Assembly (NCBI RefSeq): GCF_023612095.1
Contig: NZ_CP086235.1
Location: 889,001-953,000 of the forward strand
DNA length: 64,000 nucleotides
Reading direction: 5' to 3'
DNA from: Cytobacillus firmus
Lineage (GTDB): Bacteria; Bacillota; Bacilli; Bacillales; Cytobacillaceae
Shown: positions 10,304 through 19,168 of the stretch, one piece after another
Numbering within the stretch: position 1 is the stretch's first letter
How the letters are laid out: each line of letters starts with the position of its first letter
Notes under the pieces: model-generated
What the model saw: only the letters and a program-made list of their open reading frames with translations
Told to the model about the DNA's origin: nothing
The model's database searches: none
Program-made: the position numbers and the translations under genes

Positions 10304-11068
10304 TTAATCCTTATCTTTCTTATCTTCATCCACATAGCCGTCAGTCTCATGATACGGCACATCCCCGAAAGGTGCTTCGATATCATTTTCATCCAGCATG
10401 GCTTCATACTCTTCATGTTTCTTGGAAGGATAGATTTTTCTCTCCTTGCCTTCAAGGTCATTTCCGACAAATGTCTCATAATCTTCTGTAAAACCTTCGT
10501 CATCATGGCCTTCATTATAAAGGGAATTGTAATCTTCATAGTCCCCCCTTAAATCAGAGGGTGTCTCAGAAGTGCCAAAACGGGCAACTTCCTGAAAGCT
10601 GTCTTCATTATCTACTACTTCCCTGAATTGATGATGCTGAAAGGTATTCCCATGAGCAGGTTCAAGCACATCTTCCTCAACAGGACGGTCTCCCGGCACA
10701 TTTTGTTCAGGACTATGATCCATACAGTAAAGGGTTGCCGGAATCACTTCCAGCCGCTCATATGGAATATCAGAACCGCACTGTTTACACTTGCCGTATG
10801 AACCATCTTCAATTGCCTTTAATGCAGCATTCACTTTATTGAGTTCAGAGTCATGGTGCTCTTCCAATGCAAAATCCTTTTCGCGTTCATAAAGTTCAGA
10901 ACCCATATCTGCGGGATGGTTATCATATAGAGATAGCTCTCCTACTGCATCTCTGGCGCTTGCTCCTTCCAGACTGCCTTCTTTATTGCCCTGCAGCTGG
11001 GACTCCAGTGATTCCTTTTCATCATTCAATTCCTTTTTTAAAGTACTGATCTGTTCATTGGTCAACAT
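10304..11068 (-). CDS. yteA: YteA family DksA/TraR-type zinc-finger protein
   Basis: The N-terminal 75 or so residues form a charged helical hairpin. The motif CKQCGSDIPYERLEVIPATLYC (spread over about residues 93-115) is a DksA/TraR C4 zinc finger. A long acidic tail follows. DksA-like proteins bind in the secondary channel of RNA polymerase; whether YteA does so is not established by this sequence. B. subtilis has yteA in the same place, next to menA. The ATG at 11068 follows AAGGATG. 254 aa, close to the family length. Confidence 0.85.
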   Translation of the reverse strand: MLTNEQISTLKKELNDEKESLESQLQGNKEGSLEGASARDAVGELSLYDNHPADMGSELYEREKDFALEEHHDSELNKVNAALKAIEDGSYGKCKQCGSDIPYERLEVIPATLYCMDHSPEQNVPGDRPVEEDVLEPAHGNTFQHHQFREVVDNEDSFQEVARFGTSETPSDLRGDYEDYNSLYNEGHDDEGFTEDYETFVGNDLEGKERKIYPSKKHEEYEAMLDENDIEAPFGDVPYHETDGYVDEDKKDKD

Positions 11069-11069
11069 A

Positions 11070-11324
11070 CTATGTCACATCCTTAGTTTTGATGATTTTT
11101 ATAAATGCCTGTTGATCTGATAGTCAAGCTTATAATAAAGACGAGCTCTGACAGTTTTGCTCCGCCGGATATCAAATCTTAGTCCATATGGGTTTAGTAT
11201 GGACGTAGTTTGCAAAATCATAACGGAAGAAGTAATTTTACGGCCTGTATCTTCCTTACGTAAAAATTACCCGTTAAAAATGGGATGAAACCAAGGTGAC
11301 GCTTTCTGCTGGTTTTTTCCAAAC
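11070..11324. other. Intergenic region yteA-menA with a long imperfect hairpin
   Basis: No gene seen. It should hold the yteA promoter. At 11221-11276 lies a nested inverted repeat: TAACGG ... CCGTTA outside and GTAATTTTACG ... CGTAAAAATTAC inside, with a loop of about 13 bases. Its role is unknown. Confidence 0.5.
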
Positions 11325-11356
11325 AAAAAACCCCTGCCATAGAAGCAGAGGTTTAT
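11325..11356 (-). terminator. Terminator of menA
   Basis: On the minus strand AAACCTCTGC, loop, GCAGGGGTTTTTTG: stem plus T run directly after the menA stop. Confidence 0.85.
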
Positions 11357-11363
11357 TAAATGA

Positions 11364-12296
11364 TTATAGTAGATATCCGAGGAACAGGCCTACTGATAAA
11401 AGGAAGCCAAAGATTGTATTTGTCTGTGCAGTTGCTTTCATCGCAGGCATCATTTGCATCGGAAGTGTATTGCCGATGAAGCCTTTCGTTGCTTTAATGG
11501 CCTTAGGCGCACTAAGGACAACGATAGCAAGCCATGGTGTTATGATGCTTATGGCGATTAATATGAAGACCCATGCATAAGACACGATGAACATACCGGC
11601 AAGCAGGTTAATCGCTCCTTTTTTTCCTAAAAGAATAGCCAATGTCTTACGGCCGAACTTCTTGTCGCCATCCAAGTCCCTGATATTATTGGCCAGCAGA
11701 ATGGCGCCAACAAGAATCAATATAGGGAACGAAACTAAAACACTTGTTGCGGTTACGGTTCCTGCCTGGATATAGAAAGATATAAGAATGATTAGCATGC
11801 CCATGAAAAAACCTGCGAATAATTCACCAAATGGTGTGTAGGCAATCGGAAGAGGACCGCCTGTATATAAATATCCTACTGCCATGGAGGCAAGTCCGAT
11901 TGCTGCAATCCACCAGCTTGTGTTCATGCAAATATAGAAACCAAGTAATATCGAAATCCCGTAAAGCCCAAAAGCCAAATTCAGGACCGTTTTTGGTTTG
12001 ATTCCTTCACGGACAATCGCTCCGCCGATTCCAACAGAGTCTTCCGTATCAAGCCCTCTTTTGAAATCATAATATTCGTTAAACATATTGGTAGCAGCCT
12101 GAATTAGCAGACTTGCTGCCAGCATGGCAAAAAACAGGCTGAAATTTATTTCGGTAAGTTCCATTGCAAGAGCTGTTCCAAGTAAAACGGGAACAAAAGC
12201 AGCGGTCAAAGTATGCGGCCTGGTCAGCTGCCACCAGACTCTCCAGTTCTTTGAGCTCGAAGCAGGCGGAAAATTGGTCTGTGCTTGTGGTTGCAT
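11364..12296 (-). CDS. menA: 1,4-dihydroxy-2-naphthoate polyprenyltransferase MenA
   Basis: MenA attaches the isoprenoid chain to 1,4-dihydroxy-2-naphthoate, making demethylmenaquinone in the membrane. It is a UbiA-family protein of about eight or nine membrane helices. The two Asp-rich prenyl-diphosphate/Mg sites are visible: NMFNEYYDFKRGLDTED (residues about 68-85) and DLDGDKKFGRKT (about 207-219). 310 aa is the usual length. The ATG at 12296 follows AAGGGGAG. It is divergent from menFDHBEC, which makes its substrate. Confidence 0.95.
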   Translation of the reverse strand: MQPQAQTNFPPASSSKNWRVWWQLTRPHTLTAAFVPVLLGTALAMELTEINFSLFFAMLAASLLIQAATNMFNEYYDFKRGLDTEDSVGIGGAIVREGIKPKTVLNLAFGLYGISILLGFYICMNTSWWIAAIGLASMAVGYLYTGGPLPIAYTPFGELFAGFFMGMLIILISFYIQAGTVTATSVLVSFPILILVGAILLANNIRDLDGDKKFGRKTLAILLGKKGAINLLAGMFIVSYAWVFILIAISIITPWLAIVVLSAPKAIKATKGFIGNTLPMQMMPAMKATAQTNTIFGFLLSVGLFLGYLL

Positions 12297-12361
12297 GATA
12301 ACTCTCCCCTTAATTATCTATTCTGTAATGGTATCAATGATTGAATCATTCAAACTTGTTT

Positions 12362-12390
12362 ATTTTAACTGATTATCAGGGTATTGTCAA
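12362..12390 (-). promoter_or_regulatory. SigA-type promoter of menA
   Basis: Read on the minus strand: TTGACA (12390-12385), 17-base spacer, TAAAAT (12367-12362), about 65 bases upstream of the menA start. The -35 box and spacing are consensus. Confidence 0.7.
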
Positions 12391-12691
12391 AGTAAACCCC
12401 CATAAGCCAACTATACCAAACACCTTAAGTTTAGGTAAATACCGCAGGAGTGTCAACGTATTATTGCCGTAAAATGTACCGGTATTTGCCATGAATGCTG
12501 TAACGTAACAGTTATTTACAGTGAACCTGAGTTAATTGATATTATAGATGCCGAAAGTAAGCTATAATATAAAGGATACAATAAAGGAATGACCGGATTG
12601 ACATCATTGACATTCCTTGAATCACAGGTGTATCTTAGAATAAGTTTAAAGTAGGATAACGGCAATTTAAGCTGTTATTGGAGGGATTTTT
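12391..12691 (+). promoter_or_regulatory. men regulatory region with an inverted repeat
   Basis: No gene is seen between the divergent men units. GGTAAATACCG at 12434-12444 is mirrored by CGGTATTTGCC at 12480-12490. A candidate menF promoter is TTGACA (12607-12612), 18 bases, TATCTT (12631-12636). A TATAAT at 12563 lacks a well-spaced -35 box. Confidence 0.45.
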
Positions 12692-14101
12692 TTGGTTACG
12701 ATACAAGATACGGAACTAAAAGAAGGGATCCAGGAGGCGATTGAGAGGGCCAAAGCCTTATCAAAGCCTGTTTTAGTGAGTGAAGTGAAAAAAATAAATC
12801 ATATAGACCCCCTTTCTTTTTATGCGGCAGGAAAGAGCCGTTTTTTTGGTGAACGCTTTTTCTGGAAGGATCCTTCCAGTGAAGCTTATATAATCGGGCT
12901 TGGCATCTGCAGGCAAATCCAGTCAGACGAAAATATAGACAGATTTAATCGGGTTGAAAAGGAATGGAAGCGTTTTATTAATAACAGTATTATTTTTAAC
13001 TCTTATAATGAAAATGCAACCGGGCCCGTAATGTTTGGCGGTTTTTCTTTTGACCCGCTGAAGCAGAAAACAAAGCTTTGGTCGAAGTATTCCAATTCCC
13101 TTTTTCATGTGCCGGCTTATATGTACAGTGAAATCAATGGACAAGCTTTTTTGACAACAAATGTTGTCTGTACACAGCATGATAGTGAATCACTTTTTGA
13201 AAAGATAGCCGCTGAAAGAAGCATGCTAATAGGTTCAATTAATGATTATCATCCTGAGAGTGCAAACACTCTTCAGGAAGAAGCGGATATCAATCCTGAA
13301 AAATGGATGGAGACAGTGGATGAAATTGTTGATGAACTAAAATCAGGATCCCTATTAAAAAAGGTTGTGCTTGCGAGGGAATCCAGGCTCATTTATGAAA
13401 AGCCGATTGAGATTGAAAGAGTTCTTCAGAATTTGATGAAAATGCAGAGTGAAAGCTTTATCTTTGCGTTTGAATCGAACGGTGACTGCTTTATTGGAGC
13501 CTCTCCTGAACGACTTATAAAAAAATACGGGGAAAACGTGTTTACAACTTGTCTGGCAGGTTCCATCCCCAGAGGCAAATCGGAAGAAGATGATCATATC
13601 CTTGGAGAAACATTACTGCATGATCAAAAGAACTTGACTGAACATCAATATGTGGTGGATATGATAAAGGAAGCTATGGAAGAATCCTGCACAGAAGTTG
13701 AACTGCCGAATGAACCACAGCTGATGAAGATGCGGGATATTCAGCACCTATATACCCCTGTAATAGGAAAGACCAAGGAAGATGCTTCACTTCTTGCTTT
13801 AGTCGACCGTCTTCACCCGACTCCTGCTCTTGGAGGCCTGCCTAAAAGAGAAGCTGTAGAAAAAATCAGAGAAGCAGAAGAACTGGATCGCGGCTTTTAT
13901 GCTGCTCCGTTAGGATGGATGGATTTTAGAGGAAATGGCGAATATGCTGTTGCGATAAGGTCCGGTTTAATTCAGGGGAATGAGGCATCCTTATTTGCAG
14001 GCTGTGGAGTAGTACAGGATTCAAATGCCGAAAGCGAATACCAGGAAACAAAGATTAAATTCCGGCCTATGCTTACGGCTCTTGGGGGTTATGAAAAGTG
14101 A
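12692..14101 (+). CDS. menF: Isochorismate synthase MenF
   Basis: MenF isomerises chorismate to isochorismate, the entry to menaquinone synthesis. The chorismate-binding domain fills the C-terminal half: KVVLARES, GASPERL, LAGSIPRGKS, HLYTPVIG, HPTPALGGLP, FYAAPLGWMD and GCGVVQDSNAESEYQET, with the Mg-binding Glu residues in the last block. 469 aa is normal. The TTG start at 12692 follows GGAGGG. First gene of the men operon; its stop overlaps the menD start. Confidence 0.95.
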   Translation: MVTIQDTELKEGIQEAIERAKALSKPVLVSEVKKINHIDPLSFYAAGKSRFFGERFFWKDPSSEAYIIGLGICRQIQSDENIDRFNRVEKEWKRFINNSIIFNSYNENATGPVMFGGFSFDPLKQKTKLWSKYSNSLFHVPAYMYSEINGQAFLTTNVVCTQHDSESLFEKIAAERSMLIGSINDYHPESANTLQEEADINPEKWMETVDEIVDELKSGSLLKKVVLARESRLIYEKPIEIERVLQNLMKMQSESFIFAFESNGDCFIGASPERLIKKYGENVFTTCLAGSIPRGKSEEDDHILGETLLHDQKNLTEHQYVVDMIKEAMEESCTEVELPNEPQLMKMRDIQHLYTPVIGKTKEDASLLALVDRLHPTPALGGLPKREAVEKIREAEELDRGFYAAPLGWMDFRGNGEYAVAIRSGLIQGNEASLFAGCGVVQDSNAESEYQETKIKFRPMLTALGGYEK

Positions 14102-15843
14102 ATCATCAGGAAGCTTTAACTTCATATATAGCCGCATTTGTGGCTGAATTAGTAAAAAGCGGGGTAGAGGATGTCGTGGTCAGTCCCGGCTCCCGTTCTA
14201 CCCCAATGGCAATGGTAATGGCAGAGCATCCGGCGCTTCGTGTGCATATTCATGTAGACGAGCGTTCGGCTGCCTTTTTTGCGTTGGGCATTGCTAAAGC
14301 ATCCCAGAAACCGGCAGCTTTGCTGTGTACATCCGGAACAGCTGCTGCCAATTACTACCCGGCCATTGTGGAAGCCAGGTATTCCAGGGTGCCGCTAATC
14401 GTGCTTACAGCGGACCGGCCTCATGAACTAAGGGACGTAGGCGCTCCACAGGCGATCGATCAAATCCATTTGTATGGTAATAATGTAAAGTGGTTTGTTG
14501 AAATGGCCCCTCCCGAGAATTCTGCAGAAATGCTTCGTTATGCCCGGACAGTATGTGCGAGAGCTGCTTCCGCCGCAAAGAGTTCACCGGCTGGACCTGT
14601 TCATCTTAATTTCCCTTTCCGTGAGCCGCTAGTTCCGAAGCTGGATCGTGCTGATTTATTCGAGCTTAGTGAACGGACGGAAGGGTATGTAAATATTCAG
14701 GGTGGCAAGCTTTGTTTGCCTAACGAAGAGTACAAAGAAATGGCACAGATCTTAAACTCTGCCCATAAAGGGATTATAATCTGCGGCCATCTGGAAAAGT
14801 CCGGCTTTCCGGCTGCCGTTATTAAACTGGCGGAAAAGCTGAACTTTCCGATCATTGCCGATCCATTATCACAGTTGAGAAGCGGACTGCACGATGGCAG
14901 CTTCATTATGGATGCATATGATACCTTTTTGAAAAATGACGATGCAAAAAAAGCGCTTAAGCCGGATGTTATCATTCGCTTCGGTGCTATGCCTGTATCA
15001 AAGCCATTGTCCATTTTCATGAAAGAAAACAGTACTGCCCGGCAGATTATTGTTGATGGAGGCGGCGGATGGCGTGATCCTTCACTGCTCTCGACCGAAA
15101 TGATTCATTGCGATGAGCTGCTGTTCTGTGAATCTGTCACGTCATATTTAAACACCTCAGAAAATGATGAATTCATTGCACTTTGGAAAAAAATCAATGA
15201 ACTTACAAGAGTGAAGCTTGCTGATATTAATGAAGCAGATGAAATGAGCGAGGGTAAATTGTTTTTCCAGCTCGCTGAAATGCTTCCAGAAGGCTCAACC
15301 TTATTTGTAGGAAACAGTATGCCTATACGGGATCTGGATACTTTTTTCCATTTTAATCAAAAAGGCATTAAAGTAATGGCTAACAGGGGAGCAAATGGCA
15401 TTGATGGCACTGTTTCAACTGCTCTTGGTGCCGGGATGGCTTCTCAGCCGCTCTATCTTGTGCTCGGTGATTTAACCTTCTTTCATGATTTAAATGGTTT
15501 AATTGCCTCTAAGCTGTATGGAATTGATATTAATATTTTGCTGATTAATAATAATGGAGGCGGAATCTTCTCATTTCTTCCTCAGGCGAATTATCCCAAT
15601 AACTTTGAAAAACTGTTCGGAACACCGCTGGATCTTGATTTCAGCCATGCCATTAAGATGTTTGGCGGACAATATGATTTAATATCAGATTGGGAACATT
15701 TTATTTCCGCCTTCAAACGGAACATGGACATACCTGGCTTGAAGGTAATGGAAATTACGACAAATCGGGACAGGAATTTAACCGAGCATCGAGAATTGTG
15801 GAATTCTGTTTCCCGGGAAATAAGTCGATTGCTGGAAGGGTGA
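14098..15843 (+). CDS. menD: SEPHCHC synthase MenD
   Basis: MenD is a thiamine-diphosphate enzyme that adds the succinic semialdehyde unit from 2-oxoglutarate to isochorismate. VSPGSRSTPM and HVDERSAAFFALG near the N-terminus hold the ThDP-activating Glu. CTSGTAAANYYPA follows. GDLTFFHDLNGL near residue 460 is the Mg/ThDP-binding block. 581 aa is full length. The GTG start at 14098 overlaps the menF stop (GTGA), which suggests translational coupling. Confidence 0.95.
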   Translation: MNHQEALTSYIAAFVAELVKSGVEDVVVSPGSRSTPMAMVMAEHPALRVHIHVDERSAAFFALGIAKASQKPAALLCTSGTAAANYYPAIVEARYSRVPLIVLTADRPHELRDVGAPQAIDQIHLYGNNVKWFVEMAPPENSAEMLRYARTVCARAASAAKSSPAGPVHLNFPFREPLVPKLDRADLFELSERTEGYVNIQGGKLCLPNEEYKEMAQILNSAHKGIIICGHLEKSGFPAAVIKLAEKLNFPIIADPLSQLRSGLHDGSFIMDAYDTFLKNDDAKKALKPDVIIRFGAMPVSKPLSIFMKENSTARQIIVDGGGGWRDPSLLSTEMIHCDELLFCESVTSYLNTSENDEFIALWKKINELTRVKLADINEADEMSEGKLFFQLAEMLPEGSTLFVGNSMPIRDLDTFFHFNQKGIKVMANRGANGIDGTVSTALGAGMASQPLYLVLGDLTFFHDLNGLIASKLYGIDINILLINNNGGGIFSFLPQANYPNNFEKLFGTPLDLDFSHAIKMFGGQYDLISDWEHFISAFKRNMDIPGLKVMEITTNRDRNLTEHRELWNSVSREISRLLEG

Positions 15844-15849
15844 ATACCG

Positions 15850-16695
15850 ATGAAATATGTCATGAATGGGGTTCACTATAATGTCGATACGTGGGGTAAG
15901 GGATTTCCGCTTCTTCTCCTTCATGGCTTCACAGGAAATAGTGAGGGCTGGAAAGAGTTCGCTCCCTTCTGGAAAGGACATTCGAAAGCCATTGCTTTGG
16001 ACATAATCGGGCATGGGAAGTCTGGAGCCCCATCTGATATTGGCCATTATCAAATAGAAGAGTGTGCCGCTGTGATAAACAGTCTCTTAGAAAAGATGGG
16101 AATCGAGAAAATTGATGTTCTTGGATATTCCATGGGGGGGCGGCTTGCGCTGACTTTTGCAGTTAAATATCCTGAAAAAATCCGCACGCTGATTTTGGAA
16201 AGTGCTTCCCCAGGGCTTAGGACAGAAGAAGAAAGGCATGAAAGAAAAGTGCAGGATGCCAGGCTGGCTGACAGAATCAGGAAGGAAGGCGTTGTGGATT
16301 TTATCGGCTATTGGGAGAATATCCCGTTATTTCAGAGCCAAAGGAATCTTCCTGAACAAATCCGCACACGAATAAGGAATCAGCGTATGGCCAATTCTAT
16401 TGTTGGTCTGGCAAACAGCCTGAATGGAATGGGCACCGGCTCACAGCCATCCTGGTGGGGGGAGCTCGGTAATCTGAAAATGCCAGTCCTTCTATTGACC
16501 GGGGAGCTGGACCAAAAATTCTGCAGAATTGCAGAAGAGATGTCGAAAGCATTGCCAAATGTTCAGTGGAAGTCCGTCAAAAATGCAGGACATGCAATTC
16601 ATGTGGAGAAACCTGAATTATTTGGTACAATAGTAAGTGGGTTTTTGTCGCAATCAGGGGAGATTAATACAAAAGCAGTAAAGATTGAGGAATGA
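15850..16695 (+). CDS. menH: SHCHC synthase MenH
   Basis: MenH removes pyruvate from SEPHCHC to give SHCHC. It has an alpha/beta hydrolase fold: oxyanion block LLHGFTGNSEGW, nucleophile elbow GYSMGGRLA (Ser), and the C-terminal catalytic His in NAGHAIHVEKP. 281 aa is typical of the Bacillus form (YtxM). The ATG at 15850 follows GGAAGGG and lies six bases after menD. Confidence 0.93.
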   Translation: MKYVMNGVHYNVDTWGKGFPLLLLHGFTGNSEGWKEFAPFWKGHSKAIALDIIGHGKSGAPSDIGHYQIEECAAVINSLLEKMGIEKIDVLGYSMGGRLALTFAVKYPEKIRTLILESASPGLRTEEERHERKVQDARLADRIRKEGVVDFIGYWENIPLFQSQRNLPEQIRTRIRNQRMANSIVGLANSLNGMGTGSQPSWWGELGNLKMPVLLLTGELDQKFCRIAEEMSKALPNVQWKSVKNAGHAIHVEKPELFGTIVSGFLSQSGEINTKAVKIEE

Positions 16696-16770
16696 TGTCC
16701 TTTGCTGGCGTTAAGCTGTGCGGCAATTATCGAGCTATCTAATACAATACATATTGAGGAGGAATCATGT

Positions 16771-17592
16771 ATGTCAGCTGTAGAATGGGTTGCAGGAAAA
16801 AAGTACGAAGAGATTATGTATGAAACATACAATGGAATAGCGAAAATTACTATTAACAGACCGCAAGTCCACAATGCCTTTACTCCAAGAACGGTAATGG
16901 AATTAATTGATGCATTTGCGTACGCGCGTGATGATGAAAATGTAGGTGTTATTGTCCTAACTGGTGCTGGAGACAAAGCATTTTGTTCAGGCGGAGACCA
17001 ATCTGTCAGAGGACATGGCGGATATGTAGGGGATGACCAGATCCCTCGTTTAAATGTTTTGGATCTTCAGCGCTTAATCCGTGTCATTCCTAAACCGGTT
17101 ATTGCGATGGTAAAAGGCTATGCGATTGGCGGAGGACATGTCCTTCATATCGTATGTGACTTAACGATTGCAGCTGATAACGCTGTATTTGGACAAACAG
17201 GACCTAAAGTGGGAAGCTTCGATGCAGGTTACGGTTCAGGATATCTTGCAAGAATCGTCGGCCATAAGAAAGCACGCGAAATTTGGTATCTGTGCCGCCA
17301 GTACGGAGCTCAGGAAGCTCTGGATATGGGTCTTGTTAATACAGTTGTTCCGCTTGAGAAAGTGGAAGAAGAAACAATTCAGTGGTGTGAAGAAATTCTG
17401 GAGAAGAGCCCGACTGCTATCCGTTTCTTGAAGGCTGCCTTCAACGCGGATACAGATGGACTTGCTGGAATCCAGCAATTCGCCGGTGACGCAACCCTTC
17501 TATACTATACAACGGATGAAGCGAAGGAAGGCCGTGACGCATTCAAAGAAAAGCGTAAACCGGACTTTGGTCAATTCCCGCGTTTCCCTTGA
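16771..17592 (+). CDS. menB: 1,4-dihydroxy-2-naphthoyl-CoA synthase MenB
   Basis: MenB closes the second ring of naphthoyl-CoA from o-succinylbenzoyl-CoA. It is a crotonase-fold protein: [42 protein letters not shown] (oxyanion hole) and [16 protein letters not shown] are diagnostic. The frame is open back to 16702, but ATG 16771 sits eight bases after GAGGAGG and gives the usual 273 aa starting MSAVEW. A terminator follows before menE. Confidence 0.95.
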   Translation: MSAVEWVAGKKYEEIMYETYNGIAKITINRPQVHNAFTPRTVMELIDAFAYARDDENVGVIVLTGAGDKAFCSGGDQSVRGHGGYVGDDQIPRLNVLDLQRLIRVIPKPVIAMVKGYAIGGGHVLHIVCDLTIAADNAVFGQTGPKVGSFDAGYGSGYLARIVGHKKAREIWYLCRQYGAQEALDMGLVNTVVPLEKVEEETIQWCEEILEKSPTAIRFLKAAFNADTDGLAGIQQFAGDATLLYYTTDEAKEGRDAFKEKRKPDFGQFPRFP

Positions 17593-17613
17593 TTTCAGGG
17601 GAATACTATTTTT

Positions 17614-17646
17614 CAGCTTGATGGCCAGTCCATCAGGCTGTTTTTA
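17614..17646 (+). terminator. Hairpin terminator between menB and menE
   Basis: CAGCtTGATGG, loop CCAGT, CCATCAgGCTGTTTTT. It lies inside the men cluster, so it should reduce or end transcription before menE. Confidence 0.75.
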
Positions 17647-17679
17647 TATGAAAAAATCGCATGAAATGAGGTGATTATG

Positions 17680-19167
17680 ATGGAAGCGCAAATAGTGCCG
17701 AATTTCCTTCAAAAACGGGCGTTTTTAACACCTGAACGCCCAGCCCTTTCTTTCTTGGAAAAAACCTATACATTTTCCGAAGTATATGAGCGTGCATACA
17801 TGATAGCAGGACAATTACAGGCAGCTGGATTAAAGAGAGGCCAGTTTGCAGGGGTGCTTCTGAGAAATCATGAAGACAGTGTTTTTATCCTTTTGGCTCT
17901 GCAGCTAATCGATGTGAAGGCCGTTATATTAAATAACAGGCTGACTGCCGAGGAATTAATTTGGCAGCTGGATGATTCGAAGTCCGCTTTCCTTATAACG
18001 GAGAGTTCTTTTGATGGAGTTAGCCAAAAGGTTGTAAACTCTTTACGGGGAATTTCGACGATACATAAAGAAGACCTCTTCAGGAAAGCTCCTGCCGAGC
18101 CGGCATTAATAGAAGAAATAAGTCTTAATGAAGTTTGTACTGTCATGTATACATCCGGTACAACAGGGAATCCGAAAGGTGTTCTGCAAACCTACGGCAA
18201 TCATTGGTGGAGTGCAGTGGGGTCTGCATTAAACTTAGGGCTGAATGAAAACGACAGCTGGCTGTGTGCTGTTCCGATTTTTCATATTAGCGGCTATTCC
18301 ATTTTAATGCGCAGCATCATCTACGGCATGAAAATGGTTCTTTTTGAATCTTTCCATGAGAAAAAAGCCATCAAAGCCATTTCCGCCGAAAAGGTGACCA
18401 TCATGTCTGTTGTGAGTACGATGCTCACCCGGATTGCAGATGAATTAAAAAATGAGCAGATGCCGGACTATTTCAGATGTATGCTTTTAGGAGGAGGTCC
18501 AGCAGCAAAATCTCTTCTGGAGGTTTGCAGGGAGAAGGATATTCCTGTTTACCAGACTTACGGAATGACGGAAACTTCGTCACAGATTGTTACTCTGCCT
18601 CCGGAATACAGTTTCAGCAAATTAGGATCAGCCGGAAAGCCATTATTTCCTTCCCAGCTGAAAATTTTTAATCCGAATGGGGGGCTTGCGGACCCTGGAG
18701 AAGCGGGTGAGATTCTTGTGAAAGGCCCGAATGTGACAAAAGGGTATTTAAACCGTGAAGAAGAAACTGCGAAAAAAATAAAAGATGGCTGGCTCTCAAC
18801 CGGAGATATAGGCTATGTCGATCAAGAAGGATTTTTATATGTACTAGACCGGCGTTCAGACTTGATCATTTCAGGCGGAGAAAATATTTATCCTGCTGAA
18901 ATTGAGGGCGTTCTTGCTTCACACCCCCAAATATCGGATGCAGGGGTTATTGGCATGAGGGATAATGTTTGGGGTGAAGTGCCGGTCGCCTTTATTGCCG
19001 GAGAAGAAAGCCTGGATAAAAAAGAAGTGACAGATTACTGCTTAGAGAGGCTGGCAAAGTATAAAGTGCCTAAAAAGATCATCATGATTAATGAAATTCC
19101 CAGGAATGCTTCTAAGAAGATATTAAGAAGGAAGCTCCGGGAACTGCTCGGGGAAAGCGGGAAATAG
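17680..19167 (+). CDS. menE: o-Succinylbenzoate-CoA ligase MenE
   Basis: MenE activates o-succinylbenzoate with ATP and CoA. It is an ANL-superfamily adenylate-forming enzyme: P-loop MYTSGTTGNPKG (residues about 149-160), YGMTETSSQ, GWLSTGDIGY, DRRSDLIISGGENIYP, and the C-terminal catalytic Lys near RNASKKILRR. 495 aa from ATG 17680, about five bases after GAGGTG; ATG 17677 and GTG 17671 are alternative starts. It ends two bases before menC. Confidence 0.94.
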   Translation: MEAQIVPNFLQKRAFLTPERPALSFLEKTYTFSEVYERAYMIAGQLQAAGLKRGQFAGVLLRNHEDSVFILLALQLIDVKAVILNNRLTAEELIWQLDDSKSAFLITESSFDGVSQKVVNSLRGISTIHKEDLFRKAPAEPALIEEISLNEVCTVMYTSGTTGNPKGVLQTYGNHWWSAVGSALNLGLNENDSWLCAVPIFHISGYSILMRSIIYGMKMVLFESFHEKKAIKAISAEKVTIMSVVSTMLTRIADELKNEQMPDYFRCMLLGGGPAAKSLLEVCREKDIPVYQTYGMTETSSQIVTLPPEYSFSKLGSAGKPLFPSQLKIFNPNGGLADPGEAGEILVKGPNVTKGYLNREEETAKKIKDGWLSTGDIGYVDQEGFLYVLDRRSDLIISGGENIYPAEIEGVLASHPQISDAGVIGMRDNVWGEVPVAFIAGEESLDKKEVTDYCLERLAKYKVPKKIIMINEIPRNASKKILRRKLRELLGESGK

Positions 19168-19168
19168 C

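Noticed and set aside
12536-12568. menF promoter TTGATA ... TATAAT
   Set aside because: The spacer of 21 bases is too long; a downstream TTGACA with 18 bases was preferred.
16702-16770. Longer menB start
   Set aside because: The open frame runs back to 16702, but the ribosome binding site GAGGAGG lies at 16756-16762 and the family starts at the ATG 16771.
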